From assembly GCA_963836085.1 (NCBI GenBank), contig CAWIHT010000012.1, positions 186,001-250,000 on the forward strand: a DNA stretch of 64,000 nucleotides, in the 5' to 3' direction. The notes beneath the pieces were generated by a model that ran no database searches, was not told where the DNA came from, and worked only from the letters and a program-made list of their open reading frames with translations. Both the position numbers and the translations under genes were made by a program. Origin of the DNA: JAHEEL01 sp963836085 (lineage in GTDB: Bacteria > Actinomycetota > Acidimicrobiia > Spongiisociales > UBA5794). The first letter of the stretch is position 1, and the number at the start of each line of letters is the position of its first letter. Positions 43,486-52,507 of this stretch are shown here, piece by piece.

Positions 43486-44205
43486 TCAGCCCGTCGACGT
43501 GAACGATGCCATGTCGAGGCCGATGCGGAGTGCTACTGCGAGATAGTCGTCGGCGAATTCGTCGGGGGTGTGCAGGCCAGTGGGGACCAGGCCGAGCGCC
43601 GTGATCATTGCCCCAGCAGCAAGACCGATCGCTTCGAGATGGGTTGCGAGATCGGCGATGCCGAACGTGCGCACCGAGGTGGGCGTCGTGGCCCGAACAA
43701 CGATGCCCGCCCATTCGTCGGGTACGGGAGCGGCGACGTCGAGGCGTCGATTAGTCATGCCGCGGCGAGTGCCCCAACGCGGTCCGACCGGTTCGGGGAA
43801 GCTGATGGGTTCGCCGCTGCGAATCGGCTTTCCCGGTTCGGTCCACGCGAACAGGACCTGTGCGCTGTCGTCGGCCTCTCGTTCGGCAAGGCTGCGTCCG
43901 ATGCCCGAGACGAGGTTGGATCCGGCCAGGACTGTGGCCCCAGAGAGGTCGATGGAGGTGTCGACGGTGTCGCCCCAGAAGACACATGGGACGCCGGCCT
44001 CCATCGCCTCAGCGAGGATGGTCGACTCGGGATCGTCGGTGACAACAGCGTCGAAGTCTGTGATCGAGTTGACTCGCCTGAGTCTGGTGTCCCGGTCCTT
44101 CACGGCGCGTCTGACGATGCCGAGCACCGTGAGTTCTGATTCGCCGAGGAGGAGGCGCCCTGCGCGGACGCCGATCTCGGACGTGTGGTCGAGTGCGATC
44201 CTCAT
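43486..44205 (-). CDS. Conserved protein of unknown function, Rossmann-like
   Basis: A 239-residue soluble protein. The N-terminal third alternates strands and helices (LTVLGIVRRAV, FDAVVTDDPES, GVPCVFWGD, ATVLAGSNLVSGIG) like a dinucleotide-binding or reductase fold, but no GxGxxG motif is present. The C-terminal half contains GPRWGTRRG and helices rich in Ala/Leu. The ATG overlaps the stop of the upstream 44-residue membrane protein gene. No named family is recognised. Confidence 0.7.
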   Translation of the reverse strand: MRIALDHTSEIGVRAGRLLLGESELTVLGIVRRAVKDRDTRLRRVNSITDFDAVVTDDPESTILAEAMEAGVPCVFWGDTVDTSIDLSGATVLAGSNLVSGIGRSLAEREADDSAQVLFAWTEPGKPIRSGEPISFPEPVGPRWGTRRGMTNRRLDVAAPVPDEWAGIVVRATTPTSVRTFGIADLATHLEAIGLAAGAMITALGLVPTGLHTPDEFADDYLAVALRIGLDMASFTSTG

Positions 44206-44336
44206 TGGTCGACCGGTTCAACCGGCTGCCACGTTCCTTCCTCGGCGGATGGACGGCTCGGCCGGCGCGTGACGACGATGGCGACGGCTACCGCAGCCGC
44301 CGCGGCGAGGACAACAGCATTCACAACGGGTTTCAT
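44202..44336 (-). CDS. 44-residue single-pass membrane protein
   Basis: A short protein starting MKPVVNAVVLAAAAAVAVAI: one N-terminal membrane helix, then a charged tail with WQPVEPVDQ. TACGCT lies eight bases before the ATG at 44336, and the stop overlaps the next start as ATGA. A longer frame from GTG 44423 lacks a ribosome site. The coupling argues that it is real and works with the downstream protein. Confidence 0.6.
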   Translation of the reverse strand: MKPVVNAVVLAAAAAVAVAIVVTRRPSRPSAEEGTWQPVEPVDQ

Positions 44337-44461
44337 GGTCTCGAAGCGTAGTGACCCGGCAGGGTTGACGGTCTGAGGAGACCTGGCGACGGGCGCCGCA
44401 ACATCGCTACTCAACCGCTCCACAACGATCGGCCGCCAGTCGGGTGGAGAGGCGTCCGGGC

Positions 44462-45193
44462 TCAGGAAGACATCAGCGACTCGAAACCCAACCCGACGAG
44501 GTAGCTGAGCACACCACCGGCGAATCCGATGCCGAGGTTCTCGAGAGCGGACGTGATTGGGTTGGTCTTTGTCATGACGGTCTTGGTGGCCCCAACGGCG
44601 AAGAGGCCGATCCCGGTGAGTACCGCTGCGACGAGCAGAGCGGTGCCGGTGTCGTCGATGAACGCAAACGGGAGGACTGCGGGGAGTGCACCTCCGAGGA
44701 AGAGGCCAGCCGACGCGATGCCTGCGAGGATGGGGCTCCGCTTCTCCGTGTCGACCACACCGAACTCGAGGCCGGCCATCACACCCATCATCGCGTCGTC
44801 GCTCTTGTCGATGATGTGGACCACGGTCTCGAGGTCTTCTCCTTCGAGGCCCATGTCCCCGAATATGTGGCGGAGTTCGTCCCGCTCATGCTCGCGATGT
44901 TCTTTGAGGTGTTTCGCCTCGAGTTTCATCTCGGCCGTGAACACCTCTTCCTGAGACTTCGTCGCGAGGTATTCGCCAAGACCCATGGAGATCATCCCGG
45001 CGAGGGCTCCGGCCACGCCGGTGAGAAGCACCTGTGTCGCTGTGAGTCCGCCGCCGACCACGCCTGCGACGAGGAGGAAGGTCGACACGAGGCCGTCGTT
45101 GACACCAAGGATGATGTCGCGCATGTACTGGCGAGAAGAACCGAGGTGGTTCTCGTAGTCGTCAGGGGGGATGGGTGGGGGATAGTCGTTCAC
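44462..45193 (-). CDS. VIT1/CCC1-family metal transporter
   Basis: A 243-residue transporter of the VIT/CCC1 family (Fe2+/Mn2+). The diagnostic first helix DIILGVNDGLVSTFLLVAGV is followed by GMISMGLGEYLATKSQ and an acidic/histidine metal-binding loop (KHLKEHREHERDELRHIF, about residues 95-112), then three more helices. It should move divalent iron or manganese out of the cytoplasm. GTG start at 45193. Monocistronic. Confidence 0.9.
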   Translation of the reverse strand: MNDYPPPIPPDDYENHLGSSRQYMRDIILGVNDGLVSTFLLVAGVVGGGLTATQVLLTGVAGALAGMISMGLGEYLATKSQEEVFTAEMKLEAKHLKEHREHERDELRHIFGDMGLEGEDLETVVHIIDKSDDAMMGVMAGLEFGVVDTEKRSPILAGIASAGLFLGGALPAVLPFAFIDDTGTALLVAAVLTGIGLFAVGATKTVMTKTNPITSALENLGIGFAGGVLSYLVGLGFESLMSS

Positions 45194-45336
45194 GGCCGGC
45201 AGAGTAACGGAAGTCTTGTCCCCGTCGTTCAGCAGGCTGTCGGCGACCCCTGCAGGGCCGAGAGATCTGGGTTAGCGATTGGGCGGTGGATTTGCAGGTC
45301 GGGAGTACGCTGTGACCGTCGGAACCTGGAGGAACA

Positions 45337-46602
45337 ATCACCGACCAATCTGACCGTGAGGAGACGGCCGACCTGGCTGATCCCGCGCCCGCGGAACTGA
45401 CTGATCCGCGCCTCGGTCCACCATCGCCGCCGTGGTCGCCTCCGACGAAGCTCGCGGTTGCCGTGGGCCTTGTCGTGTTCGCCGGAATTGTGTTCTGGCT
45501 CTCGAAGGACGCCCTGCCGATCCTCGCGGTGGCCGGGATCCTTGCCTTCCTCGTGGCCCCGATGGTGCGGTTCCTCCACCGGCGCCTGCACCTCCCCCGC
45601 TGGTTGTCACTTGCCTTCGGCTATGTCGTCGTACTGGTCGTCTCGCTCGCTCTCGTGGCCATCCTCGCGGTCGGGATCACCCAATCATTCGCCGGTATCA
45701 ATATCGACGGGATGCAGGACTCGGTCCGCAGCTCGGCGGAGTGGTTCGTCGACTATGCCGACGGCCTCAGGGTTCTCGGGGTCAGCGTCGACATGAGCGA
45801 GGTCACTGCACCGATCGAGGACTGGCTCGCGGAGGCGCCGGAGGACAGTCCCGCGGGCGGCGGCATCAAGATCGACGCAGAAGCACTGCAGGCGATGATG
45901 GGTGGGGCGTTCAACTCGATCCGAACGGTGACCGGCCTCGCTACCGCCATGGTGGCGTCGGCGCTCATCACGCTGATGATCGCGATCTACCTCAACGCGG
46001 ACAGCACGAGGTTCTACTCGTGGATCCATCGGGTGGTTCCGCCAGGCTATGAGAGAGACGGCGTGATGCTCGCCGACCGCACCGGTGCGATCTGGCGTGG
46101 CTACATCTACGGGCAGTTGGTGAACAGTCTCATCACGGGCCTCATGCTGTTCGTGGTGCTTGCAATCGTTGGCGTGCAGGGGGCGTTTCTGCTGGGTGTG
46201 ATCATGATGTTGTTCAACATGATCCCGACCTTCGGGCCGATCATCGCCGCAGTTCCCGGCATCATCGCGGCGCTCGTGGGCGGATCGACCCGCTGGCCCG
46301 ATATGAACAGCTTCATCTTCGCATTGATCGTGGCCGGTATCTATGTCCTGGTCGTTCAGGCGCAGGCCACCATCATCGCCCCCAAGGTGATGGGCCGAGC
46401 GGTGCGCCTCTCACCAGTGATCATCATGATTTCGCTGATCGTTGGGTTCAACGTCGCCGGACTGATCGGCTCGCTGCTCGCGGTACCGATCGTCGCATCG
46501 ATCAAGGAGTTCGTGTCCTACCTCTACGCGAAGGTCGTGGATCGAGAACCGTTCGCGAACGGAGACGGCAGAGGAGAGAACGACAAAGTCGCTGATGCCT
46601 GA
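45337..46602 (+). CDS. AI-2E family permease (apparent ATC start)
   Basis: A protein of about 421 residues with eight membrane helices and the family motifs YIYGQLVNSLITGL and LFNMIPTFGPIIAAVPG. Despite the family name, many members are antiporters or of unknown substrate. The first canonical start in frame is GTG 45463, which has no ribosome site and cuts into the first helix. The frame is open back to a TGA at 45313, and GGAGG at 45328 sits just before ATC 45337, giving an acidic, Pro-rich N terminus (ITDQSDREETADLADPAPAE). The start is inferred. Confidence 0.8.
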   Translation: MTDQSDREETADLADPAPAELTDPRLGPPSPPWSPPTKLAVAVGLVVFAGIVFWLSKDALPILAVAGILAFLVAPMVRFLHRRLHLPRWLSLAFGYVVVLVVSLALVAILAVGITQSFAGINIDGMQDSVRSSAEWFVDYADGLRVLGVSVDMSEVTAPIEDWLAEAPEDSPAGGGIKIDAEALQAMMGGAFNSIRTVTGLATAMVASALITLMIAIYLNADSTRFYSWIHRVVPPGYERDGVMLADRTGAIWRGYIYGQLVNSLITGLMLFVVLAIVGVQGAFLLGVIMMLFNMIPTFGPIIAAVPGIIAALVGGSTRWPDMNSFIFALIVAGIYVLVVQAQATIIAPKVMGRAVRLSPVIIMISLIVGFNVAGLIGSLLAVPIVASIKEFVSYLYAKVVDREPFANGDGRGENDKVADA

Positions 46603-48139
46603 CCGGGAGACCCTGCGCGTCGATGCAGTTGTCATCGGCGCGGGATTGGGCGGGCTCGGCGCCGCCGGATACCTGGCCCGGGCCGGTCACAAGGTTGCCG
46701 TCCTCGAACATCACACCGTGCCCGGCGGCTACGCCCACGAGTTCAAACGCCGTGGCTGGCGCTTCGAGGTGGCGCTCCATGCACTCGACGGTGCCGGACC
46801 CGGTGGGTGGCTCGGTCCGATGCTCGACGACCTCGGCGTCACCGATCGCGTTGCGATCAACCAGATCGATCCGTTCTACACCGTGCGCTTCCCGGACTTC
46901 GAAATCACCGCCCCCGCCGATTTCACCGGATACGTCGGCGAACTCAAAGCCGCGTTCCCTGGTCATTCGAAGGGGATCGCCGATCTCTTTGCGGCGATCG
47001 GTCGAGTCGCGGAGGACGTCCGTCGATACGGCGCCGACCGCTCCGCCGGCCGGCGTCCATCGCCGATCGAGATGATGGAGCGCTACCCGGACATGGCGGT
47101 TGCCTTCTCGCAACCCTGGCAGACGTTCATGGCTGCCTACATCGACGACCCACGGCTCCAGGCAGCGGTGTCGGTCCTGTGGGGATATGTCGGTCTCCCG
47201 CCGTCTCAACTCTCCGCTGGACTGTTCTCACTCCTCCTTCACAGCTATCACACGACCGGCGCCTGGTACCCGGAGGGCGGGAGCCAGGCGATGAGTCGGG
47301 CCATCGTCGACGAAATCGTCGAGCAGGGAGGTGTCGTTCGATTCAGGAATCGCGCGACGCGGCTGGATGTCGAAGGAGGGCGCGTGGTGGCCGTTGAGAC
47401 CAACCGCGGTCTCCGGGTCGAAGCCGACGTGTTCATCTCGAATGCCAGCCCGAAGGCGACCGTGGCAATGACCGGGAGCGAGCATTTCGACGACGGATTC
47501 CTTGGCGGTGTCGAGCGAGATGTGCCGGCTCTGTCGAACCTGGTCGTCTACCTCGGGGTCGACCGCGACCTCGCCGCCGAAGGATGGGACCATCACGAGT
47601 ACTTCCTTGCGGATGGCTACGACATCGAGGCCGAGTATCGGGCAATCATCGACGGCGACTTCTCGAAGGCCGGGCTGGTGGTCACCAACTACACCGAGGC
47701 GGATCCGGGTTGCGCTCCGACGGACTGCAGCGTGCTCGCAATCATGTCGCTCGCTCCCTGGGACTATCAGAACGTATGGGGGACCGGAGGCGACCTGACC
47801 GACTACTCGGAGAATCCCGAGTATGTCCGCATCAAAGATGAGGCAGGCGAGCAATTGATCGAACGGGCCGAAGGGCTGATTCCGGGCCTTGGTGATTCGA
47901 TCGTGATCAAGGAAGTCGGCACGCCGCTCACCAACGTGCGCTACGGACTTAGCCCGGAGGGCAGCATCTACGGTCGGCAGCAGACGGTCGAGAACCTGCT
48001 CAATCGGAGAAGCCCGAAGACTCCGATCCCGAACCTCCTGCTCGCCGGTGCGTGGATCGGTGGAGGTGGGATGAGCGCCGCCCTGAATTCCGGCCGCACG
48101 GCTGCCTCGATCGCCGGCCGACTTCTCAACTCAGACTGA
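46595..48139 (+). CDS. Phytoene-desaturase/CrtISO-like FAD oxidoreductase
   Basis: A 514-residue flavoenzyme. The N-terminal FAD motif VVIGAGLGGLGAAGYLARAG is followed by GGYAHEFKRRGWRFE; the C-terminal FAD motif is LAGAWIGGGGMSAALNSGR. It belongs to the carotenoid isomerase / retinol saturase / phytoene desaturase superfamily; the exact substrate (carotenoid, retinoid or other polyene) cannot be told. It overlaps the permease gene by eight bases, so the two are co-translated. No phytoene synthase or other carotenoid genes are nearby. Confidence 0.88.
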   Translation: MPDRETLRVDAVVIGAGLGGLGAAGYLARAGHKVAVLEHHTVPGGYAHEFKRRGWRFEVALHALDGAGPGGWLGPMLDDLGVTDRVAINQIDPFYTVRFPDFEITAPADFTGYVGELKAAFPGHSKGIADLFAAIGRVAEDVRRYGADRSAGRRPSPIEMMERYPDMAVAFSQPWQTFMAAYIDDPRLQAAVSVLWGYVGLPPSQLSAGLFSLLLHSYHTTGAWYPEGGSQAMSRAIVDEIVEQGGVVRFRNRATRLDVEGGRVVAVETNRGLRVEADVFISNASPKATVAMTGSEHFDDGFLGGVERDVPALSNLVVYLGVDRDLAAEGWDHHEYFLADGYDIEAEYRAIIDGDFSKAGLVVTNYTEADPGCAPTDCSVLAIMSLAPWDYQNVWGTGGDLTDYSENPEYVRIKDEAGEQLIERAEGLIPGLGDSIVIKEVGTPLTNVRYGLSPEGSIYGRQQTVENLLNRRSPKTPIPNLLLAGAWIGGGGMSAALNSGRTAASIAGRLLNSD

Positions 48140-48286
48140 TCCCGCTGCCGGCGTCGGGGTCAACCCTGACCGGTCCCTGACGGCTCAGGGATTGCAAGGG
48201 GTCATACCCAATACCCGAGACCCTCGTCTTCCCGCAGGATCACTCCCGACACACACGAACGCCGCATCGGCATCGGGAGGGAAGAC

Positions 48287-51043
48287 ATGGACAACTCACG
48301 GACCTATCGCATGTACGACTGGATCAATCGTCACGCAGCAGTGCTGGTGGTGACGCTGATTCTCGGCATCATTGCCATCGGCGTCGGCGGGGTGATGACA
48401 GCGGATACGACCGAACCCAAGTTCGAACCGGAGGGAGAGGTCTTCACCGTCTATGAGCGCGCCGAGGCGACGCTCCAAGCCGAGTCCACCGTCGAGCAGG
48501 CTTCGTTTCTCGTCGAGGCCGCGGATGGTGGCGATGTGCTGACCGCCAACGCCTTTCGCGAGTGGTTGGGTGCTTCGAACCGCGTCCGGACCTCGGCTGA
48601 GAATCAGGAGCACCTGGTCGATCGATTCGATCCGGAGACCGGGGCAACGATCCCCGGCGTCCTCTCGATTGTGGACGTCGTGGACGCAGCGATCCCGGGT
48701 GGCCTGGCCGGGGCTACCGACGCGGAGGTCAAGCAGGCGCTCGCCTCCGTCCTCTCGGACGGTTCCCCGTTCGCAGATATGCGGTACAGCTTCTCCGAGC
48801 AAGCCACCTACTTCGTCGGTCCGAGCGGGGGAGTGTGGGCGGCACCCGCCTTCACCGCGCAGGTCGTCTACGACAGTGCGACGTTCACGGACAATCCTGC
48901 GGCCGAGACATGGCTCCGCGAGGTTCAGAGCAGTTTCAGGGAGGACTCTCTATATACGGAGTCGATCGGGATCGCCATCGATGCCGAAATCGCGTTCTCG
49001 GAAGGCGCTGCCAACTCAGCGCCGTTCATCTTCCTCGCCGTCGCCCTGATCATCGTCTTGATCGCTGCCGTCCACCGTTCCTACTGGTCGGCCGTCGTTG
49101 TCGGGGCCGGACTCACAGCGACGACCATCGCCTACTACGGCACATCGGCGCTGCTCGGGCTCAAGATGGGATCGATGCTCCTCGCGTTCGTGGTGCCGAT
49201 CGCTGCCATCAGCTTCGGTGTCGACTTCTTCATCCACGGCGTCGGCCGCGTTCGCGAGATGCAGGTCGAGCACGGGATGTCCGGAAGTCGTGCGTATCCG
49301 GCCGGCATGGCGGCGGTGTTCACGGCTCTGCTGTTGGCCGCCTCGTCGTCGATTGCGGCATTCCTCTCGAACGTGTCTTCGGGGACCGAGGCCATCCTCC
49401 AATTCGGTATCGGCGCAGCGATTGCGCTCGCATGGTCGTACGTGATCCTCGGCCAGATTGCTCCCAGAGTCCTCCTCGGTATCGAGCAGTTCGTTGGCCC
49501 GAACTCGGTGAAGGGAGCGTCCCGCGTTCTCTACTGGATCGCACTCCCGGTCGTTGCCATCATCGGTGGACTGGCCGTTGCCCTCGCCGCCGTGATGACC
49601 GCCGCCGGCATCGCCGCCTTTGTCGTTGTGCTGGTCGCCCTCCTCATCGTGCCGGCGATCCTGACTCGGTGGAGAAACCGGAGGGCGACGGCAAGCGGAC
49701 GGCCGGTGCAGACCGGACATCGGGGAGCGGCGCATGGACTCTCAGGGGCCGGGGCGTTCGTCTCCTTCCTCGCTCGATGGCGGTGGATCACGGTGACCAT
49801 CGCGCTCGCAGTGGGTGCCGTCGCTCTCATGACGGCCCTACAGGTCAAGTCCGGATTCGAGATCTCTGACTTTCTTGCTTCGGACTCCGACTTCTCAACG
49901 TCGATCGACCGGGCCGCCACCCACTTCCCGTCAAGCGGCGAGGGATCGAGTTTCGTCCTGGTGGAAGGTGACCTGACTTCACCGGAGGCACTCGTCGCTC
50001 TCGATGGCGCCGTCGCCGTTCTCGACGGATCGGACGCCGACCTGGGCCGCAACGGCGGCGGCGATCTCGCCGTTCGGTGGCACGCTGGTGACCTGGTCAG
50101 GATGACCCTGGCAGCGCCCGGTGCCGTCGAAGCGCTCGCATCCAGCGGGACCGACCTGACCGATGCCAACGGCGACGGCTATCCGGATTCCTCTGCGGCC
50201 ATCCGCGCGGTGTTCGACTACATCGGTGAGAACGGTGTTCCGCTGGCGGACGGTTCGCTTGCTCTGGCGGCGGATGAAGTCGCCGGAGTCGTTGCCGACG
50301 ATGGGGGGACGAGTCAGGCGACTGCCGTCACGATCATGGTCGGAAGCTTCACCGACGGTGCGGTCATCGTCCCTGTGGAACGGGCGCTCGAGGCCGCCGC
50401 TCTGTCGATCGAGAACGCGGTACCTGACCTCGTGGTGAGCGTCTCAGGTGACGTGCTCACCAGCTACCACGGACTCAGGGCATTCACGCAGTCCATGGTC
50501 GTGTCGCTTCCCCTTGCTGTGCTCCTCACGCTGATCCTCGCGGCGCTCCTGCTGCGTTCGTTCCGCTATGCGCTCATCTCGGTGATCCCGATCGGGTTCG
50601 TGGTCACGGGGGTGTACGCGTTCATGGCATTGGCGGGCTACACCGTGAACGTCGTCACGGCCACAATTGCCGCGATCGCGGTTGGCGTCGGCATCGACTT
50701 CTCGACGCACTTCACCGCCCGGTATCGCGAGGAGCTCGCGACGGCTGCCAGCCCTCTTGATGCAGTGCGTCGCGCCGGCGAGGGAACGGGCGGGGCGTTG
50801 GTCCTCTCGGCGCTCACATCGGTGCTCGGGTTCGCCGTGATGGCGCTTGCTCCGAACCCGATCTTCGCCACCTTCGGACTGCTGACGTCGGTGATGATCG
50901 GGCTCGCCCTGATCGTCTCGCTTGTCGTTCTCCCGAGCATGCTCGTCATCGGAACGCCGCGGAGCAAGGTGCGTACCGTCGACGAAGAACCGCGAATTGA
51001 CGGAGGCATCGAAGAAGGAGAGCGGGTGCTGGTGGGGGTCTGA
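48287..51043 (+). CDS. MMPL/RND-family transporter
   Basis: A 918-residue transporter with two halves, each one helix, a large extracellular domain and five helices. Characteristic helix-4 motifs are AISFGVDFFIHGVGRVREM in the first half and AVGVGIDFSTHFTARYREE in the second, the proton-relay Asp pairs of MMPL proteins. Substrates in this family are lipids, hopanoids or drugs. GGGAGG precedes the ATG. The gene is monocistronic and ends at a strong terminator. Confidence 0.9.
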   Translation: MDNSRTYRMYDWINRHAAVLVVTLILGIIAIGVGGVMTADTTEPKFEPEGEVFTVYERAEATLQAESTVEQASFLVEAADGGDVLTANAFREWLGASNRVRTSAENQEHLVDRFDPETGATIPGVLSIVDVVDAAIPGGLAGATDAEVKQALASVLSDGSPFADMRYSFSEQATYFVGPSGGVWAAPAFTAQVVYDSATFTDNPAAETWLREVQSSFREDSLYTESIGIAIDAEIAFSEGAANSAPFIFLAVALIIVLIAAVHRSYWSAVVVGAGLTATTIAYYGTSALLGLKMGSMLLAFVVPIAAISFGVDFFIHGVGRVREMQVEHGMSGSRAYPAGMAAVFTALLLAASSSIAAFLSNVSSGTEAILQFGIGAAIALAWSYVILGQIAPRVLLGIEQFVGPNSVKGASRVLYWIALPVVAIIGGLAVALAAVMTAAGIAAFVVVLVALLIVPAILTRWRNRRATASGRPVQTGHRGAAHGLSGAGAFVSFLARWRWITVTIALAVGAVALMTALQVKSGFEISDFLASDSDFSTSIDRAATHFPSSGEGSSFVLVEGDLTSPEALVALDGAVAVLDGSDADLGRNGGGDLAVRWHAGDLVRMTLAAPGAVEALASSGTDLTDANGDGYPDSSAAIRAVFDYIGENGVPLADGSLALAADEVAGVVADDGGTSQATAVTIMVGSFTDGAVIVPVERALEAAALSIENAVPDLVVSVSGDVLTSYHGLRAFTQSMVVSLPLAVLLTLILAALLLRSFRYALISVIPIGFVVTGVYAFMALAGYTVNVVTATIAAIAVGVGIDFSTHFTARYREELATAASPLDAVRRAGEGTGGALVLSALTSVLGFAVMALAPNPIFATFGLLTSVMIGLALIVSLVVLPSMLVIGTPRSKVRTVDEEPRIDGGIEEGERVLVGV

Positions 51044-51065
51044 TCCCTCCGTCCTCCACAGCAAT

Positions 51066-51094
51066 GCGAGCCCCGGGAGAACCCCGGGGCTCGC
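51066..51094 (+). terminator. Terminator after the MMPL gene
   Basis: GCGAGCCCCGGG pairs perfectly with CCCGGGGCTCGC (12-bp stem, 5-base loop), followed by TGCGTT. It sits 22 bases past the MMPL stop codon. Confidence 0.8.
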
Positions 51095-51318
51095 TGCGTT
51101 CCTGCAATCAGCCGAACGTGTGAGATGCACAAACGTGCACCGTCTCGCAGGTGCGTACGAGGCTCGATTCGCGGCGTCACGCGAGGTGCCGCACTCGTTT
51201 TCAGTTGATCGCGTCGCACTGCTCTGCCTACCGTGGCAGGAGAACGGCCGGTAATCCTCGCTGAGAGAACGCGGAGGAACGTCCACCTCCGGCCGCCAAT
51301 ATGCAGGAGGAAACACCT

Positions 51319-52431
51319 TTGAAACGCCTAGCAATCTTGTTGCTTGCGCTCGGGCTCGTGCTCGCAGCGTGCGATAGCGGCAGCGATGACACCACCACCA
51401 CGGCTGCGGCCGCGGGCGGCGACGAGACCACCACCACGGCTGCGGCCGCGGCCAGTGGCTCAATGCTGCAAACGGTCCAGGAGCGCGGGTCGCTCAACTG
51501 TGGCGTCAACGACGCGGTCCCCGGATTCGGATTCACCGACGCCGATGGGAACTTCTCGGGCTTCGACGTCGACTACTGCCGGGCAATCGCCGCGGCTGTG
51601 CTCGGCGACGCCGAGGCGGTCACGTACCGGCCGTTGACAGCGCAGCAGCGCTTCACAGCACTGCAGTCGGGCGAGATCGACGTGCTGGTCCGCAACACCA
51701 CATTCACGAGCAGCCGCGACGGTCGTGAAGGCGCCACGTTCGCGACCACCACGTTCTACGACGGTCAGGGCATGATGGTGTACGCCGACAGCGGCATCAC
51801 CAGCATCGACGACATGGCGAACTTGTCGGTCTGTGTGCTGTCAGGCACCACGACCGAACTCAACCTGGCGGCCCGGTTCGGCGACACGCCGTTCACGCCG
51901 CTGACGTTCGACGCCAACGATCAGCTTCAGGCCGCGTTCGTGGCCGGACAGTGCGATGGTTGGACGTCCGACAAGTCGCAGCTGGCCGGTGTGCGCTCGA
52001 ACTTCGCAGAGAGCGAAGGCGGACCTGAGGCGCTTCTCATCCTCGACGAAACCTTCTCGAAGGAGCCGCTCGGTCCCGTAGTCGCCGATGGCGACACGCA
52101 GTGGGCCCAGGCCGTCAACTGGGTCGTGCTCGCCACGATCCAGGGAGAAGAGTGGGACCTGACATCCGCCAACGTGGAGAGCTACGACGGTGACGACGCG
52201 GCGATCCGGCGCTTCCTTGGTCTCGAGATCGAGACCGATGAAGGCACGGCGGTGTTCGACCCGGGTCTCGGTCTGCCAACCGATTTCGCGAGGCAGATCA
52301 TCAGCCAGGTCGGGAACTACGGCGAGATCTTCGACCGCAATGTCGGGCCGGATACGGCGCTCGGCTTGAGCCGCGGGGTCAACGCCCTGTGGACCGACGG
52401 CGGCCTGCTCTACGCTCCGCCCTACCGGTAA
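51319..52431 (+). CDS. aapJ: General L-amino-acid ABC binding lipoprotein (AapJ family)
   Basis: A 370-residue solute-binding protein of ABC polar-amino-acid family 3. A lipoprotein signal (MKRLAILLLALGLVLAACDS, Cys at the lipobox LAAC) is followed by a linker with two copies of a TTTTAAAA-type segment, then the AapJ/BztA fold: RGSLNCGVNDAVPGFGF, FDVDYCRAIAAAVLG and VRNTTFTSSRDG. The start is TTG 51319, eight bases after GGAGG; the ATG at 51301 would put charged residues before the signal peptide. First gene of aapJQMP. Confidence 0.92.
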   Translation: MKRLAILLLALGLVLAACDSGSDDTTTTAAAAGGDETTTTAAAAASGSMLQTVQERGSLNCGVNDAVPGFGFTDADGNFSGFDVDYCRAIAAAVLGDAEAVTYRPLTAQQRFTALQSGEIDVLVRNTTFTSSRDGREGATFATTTFYDGQGMMVYADSGITSIDDMANLSVCVLSGTTTELNLAARFGDTPFTPLTFDANDQLQAAFVAGQCDGWTSDKSQLAGVRSNFAESEGGPEALLILDETFSKEPLGPVVADGDTQWAQAVNWVVLATIQGEEWDLTSANVESYDGDDAAIRRFLGLEIETDEGTAVFDPGLGLPTDFARQIISQVGNYGEIFDRNVGPDTALGLSRGVNALWTDGGLLYAPPYR

Positions 52432-52444
52432 GCAACCCAACGAA

Positions 52445-52476
52445 GAGGGGGTCGGGCCGTCCGGCCCGACCCCCTC
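52445..52476 (+). terminator. Perfect 15-bp hairpin inside the aap operon
   Basis: GAGGGGGTCGGGCCG and its exact complement flank a 2-base loop. It lies between the binding-protein gene and the first permease gene, 13 bases after the aapJ stop. There is no T tract. It could act as a partial terminator and mRNA stabiliser giving excess binding protein, a common arrangement in ABC operons. Confidence 0.7.
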
Positions 52477-52507
52477 CGATTCTCGAGATGAACGCTGAGG
52501 GAAATCG

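Noticed and set aside
44202..44423. Longer 73-residue version of the small membrane protein starting at GTG 44423
   Set aside because: There is no ribosome site, the extension has no hydrophobic or conserved pattern, and a leaderless-type box precedes the ATG at 44336.
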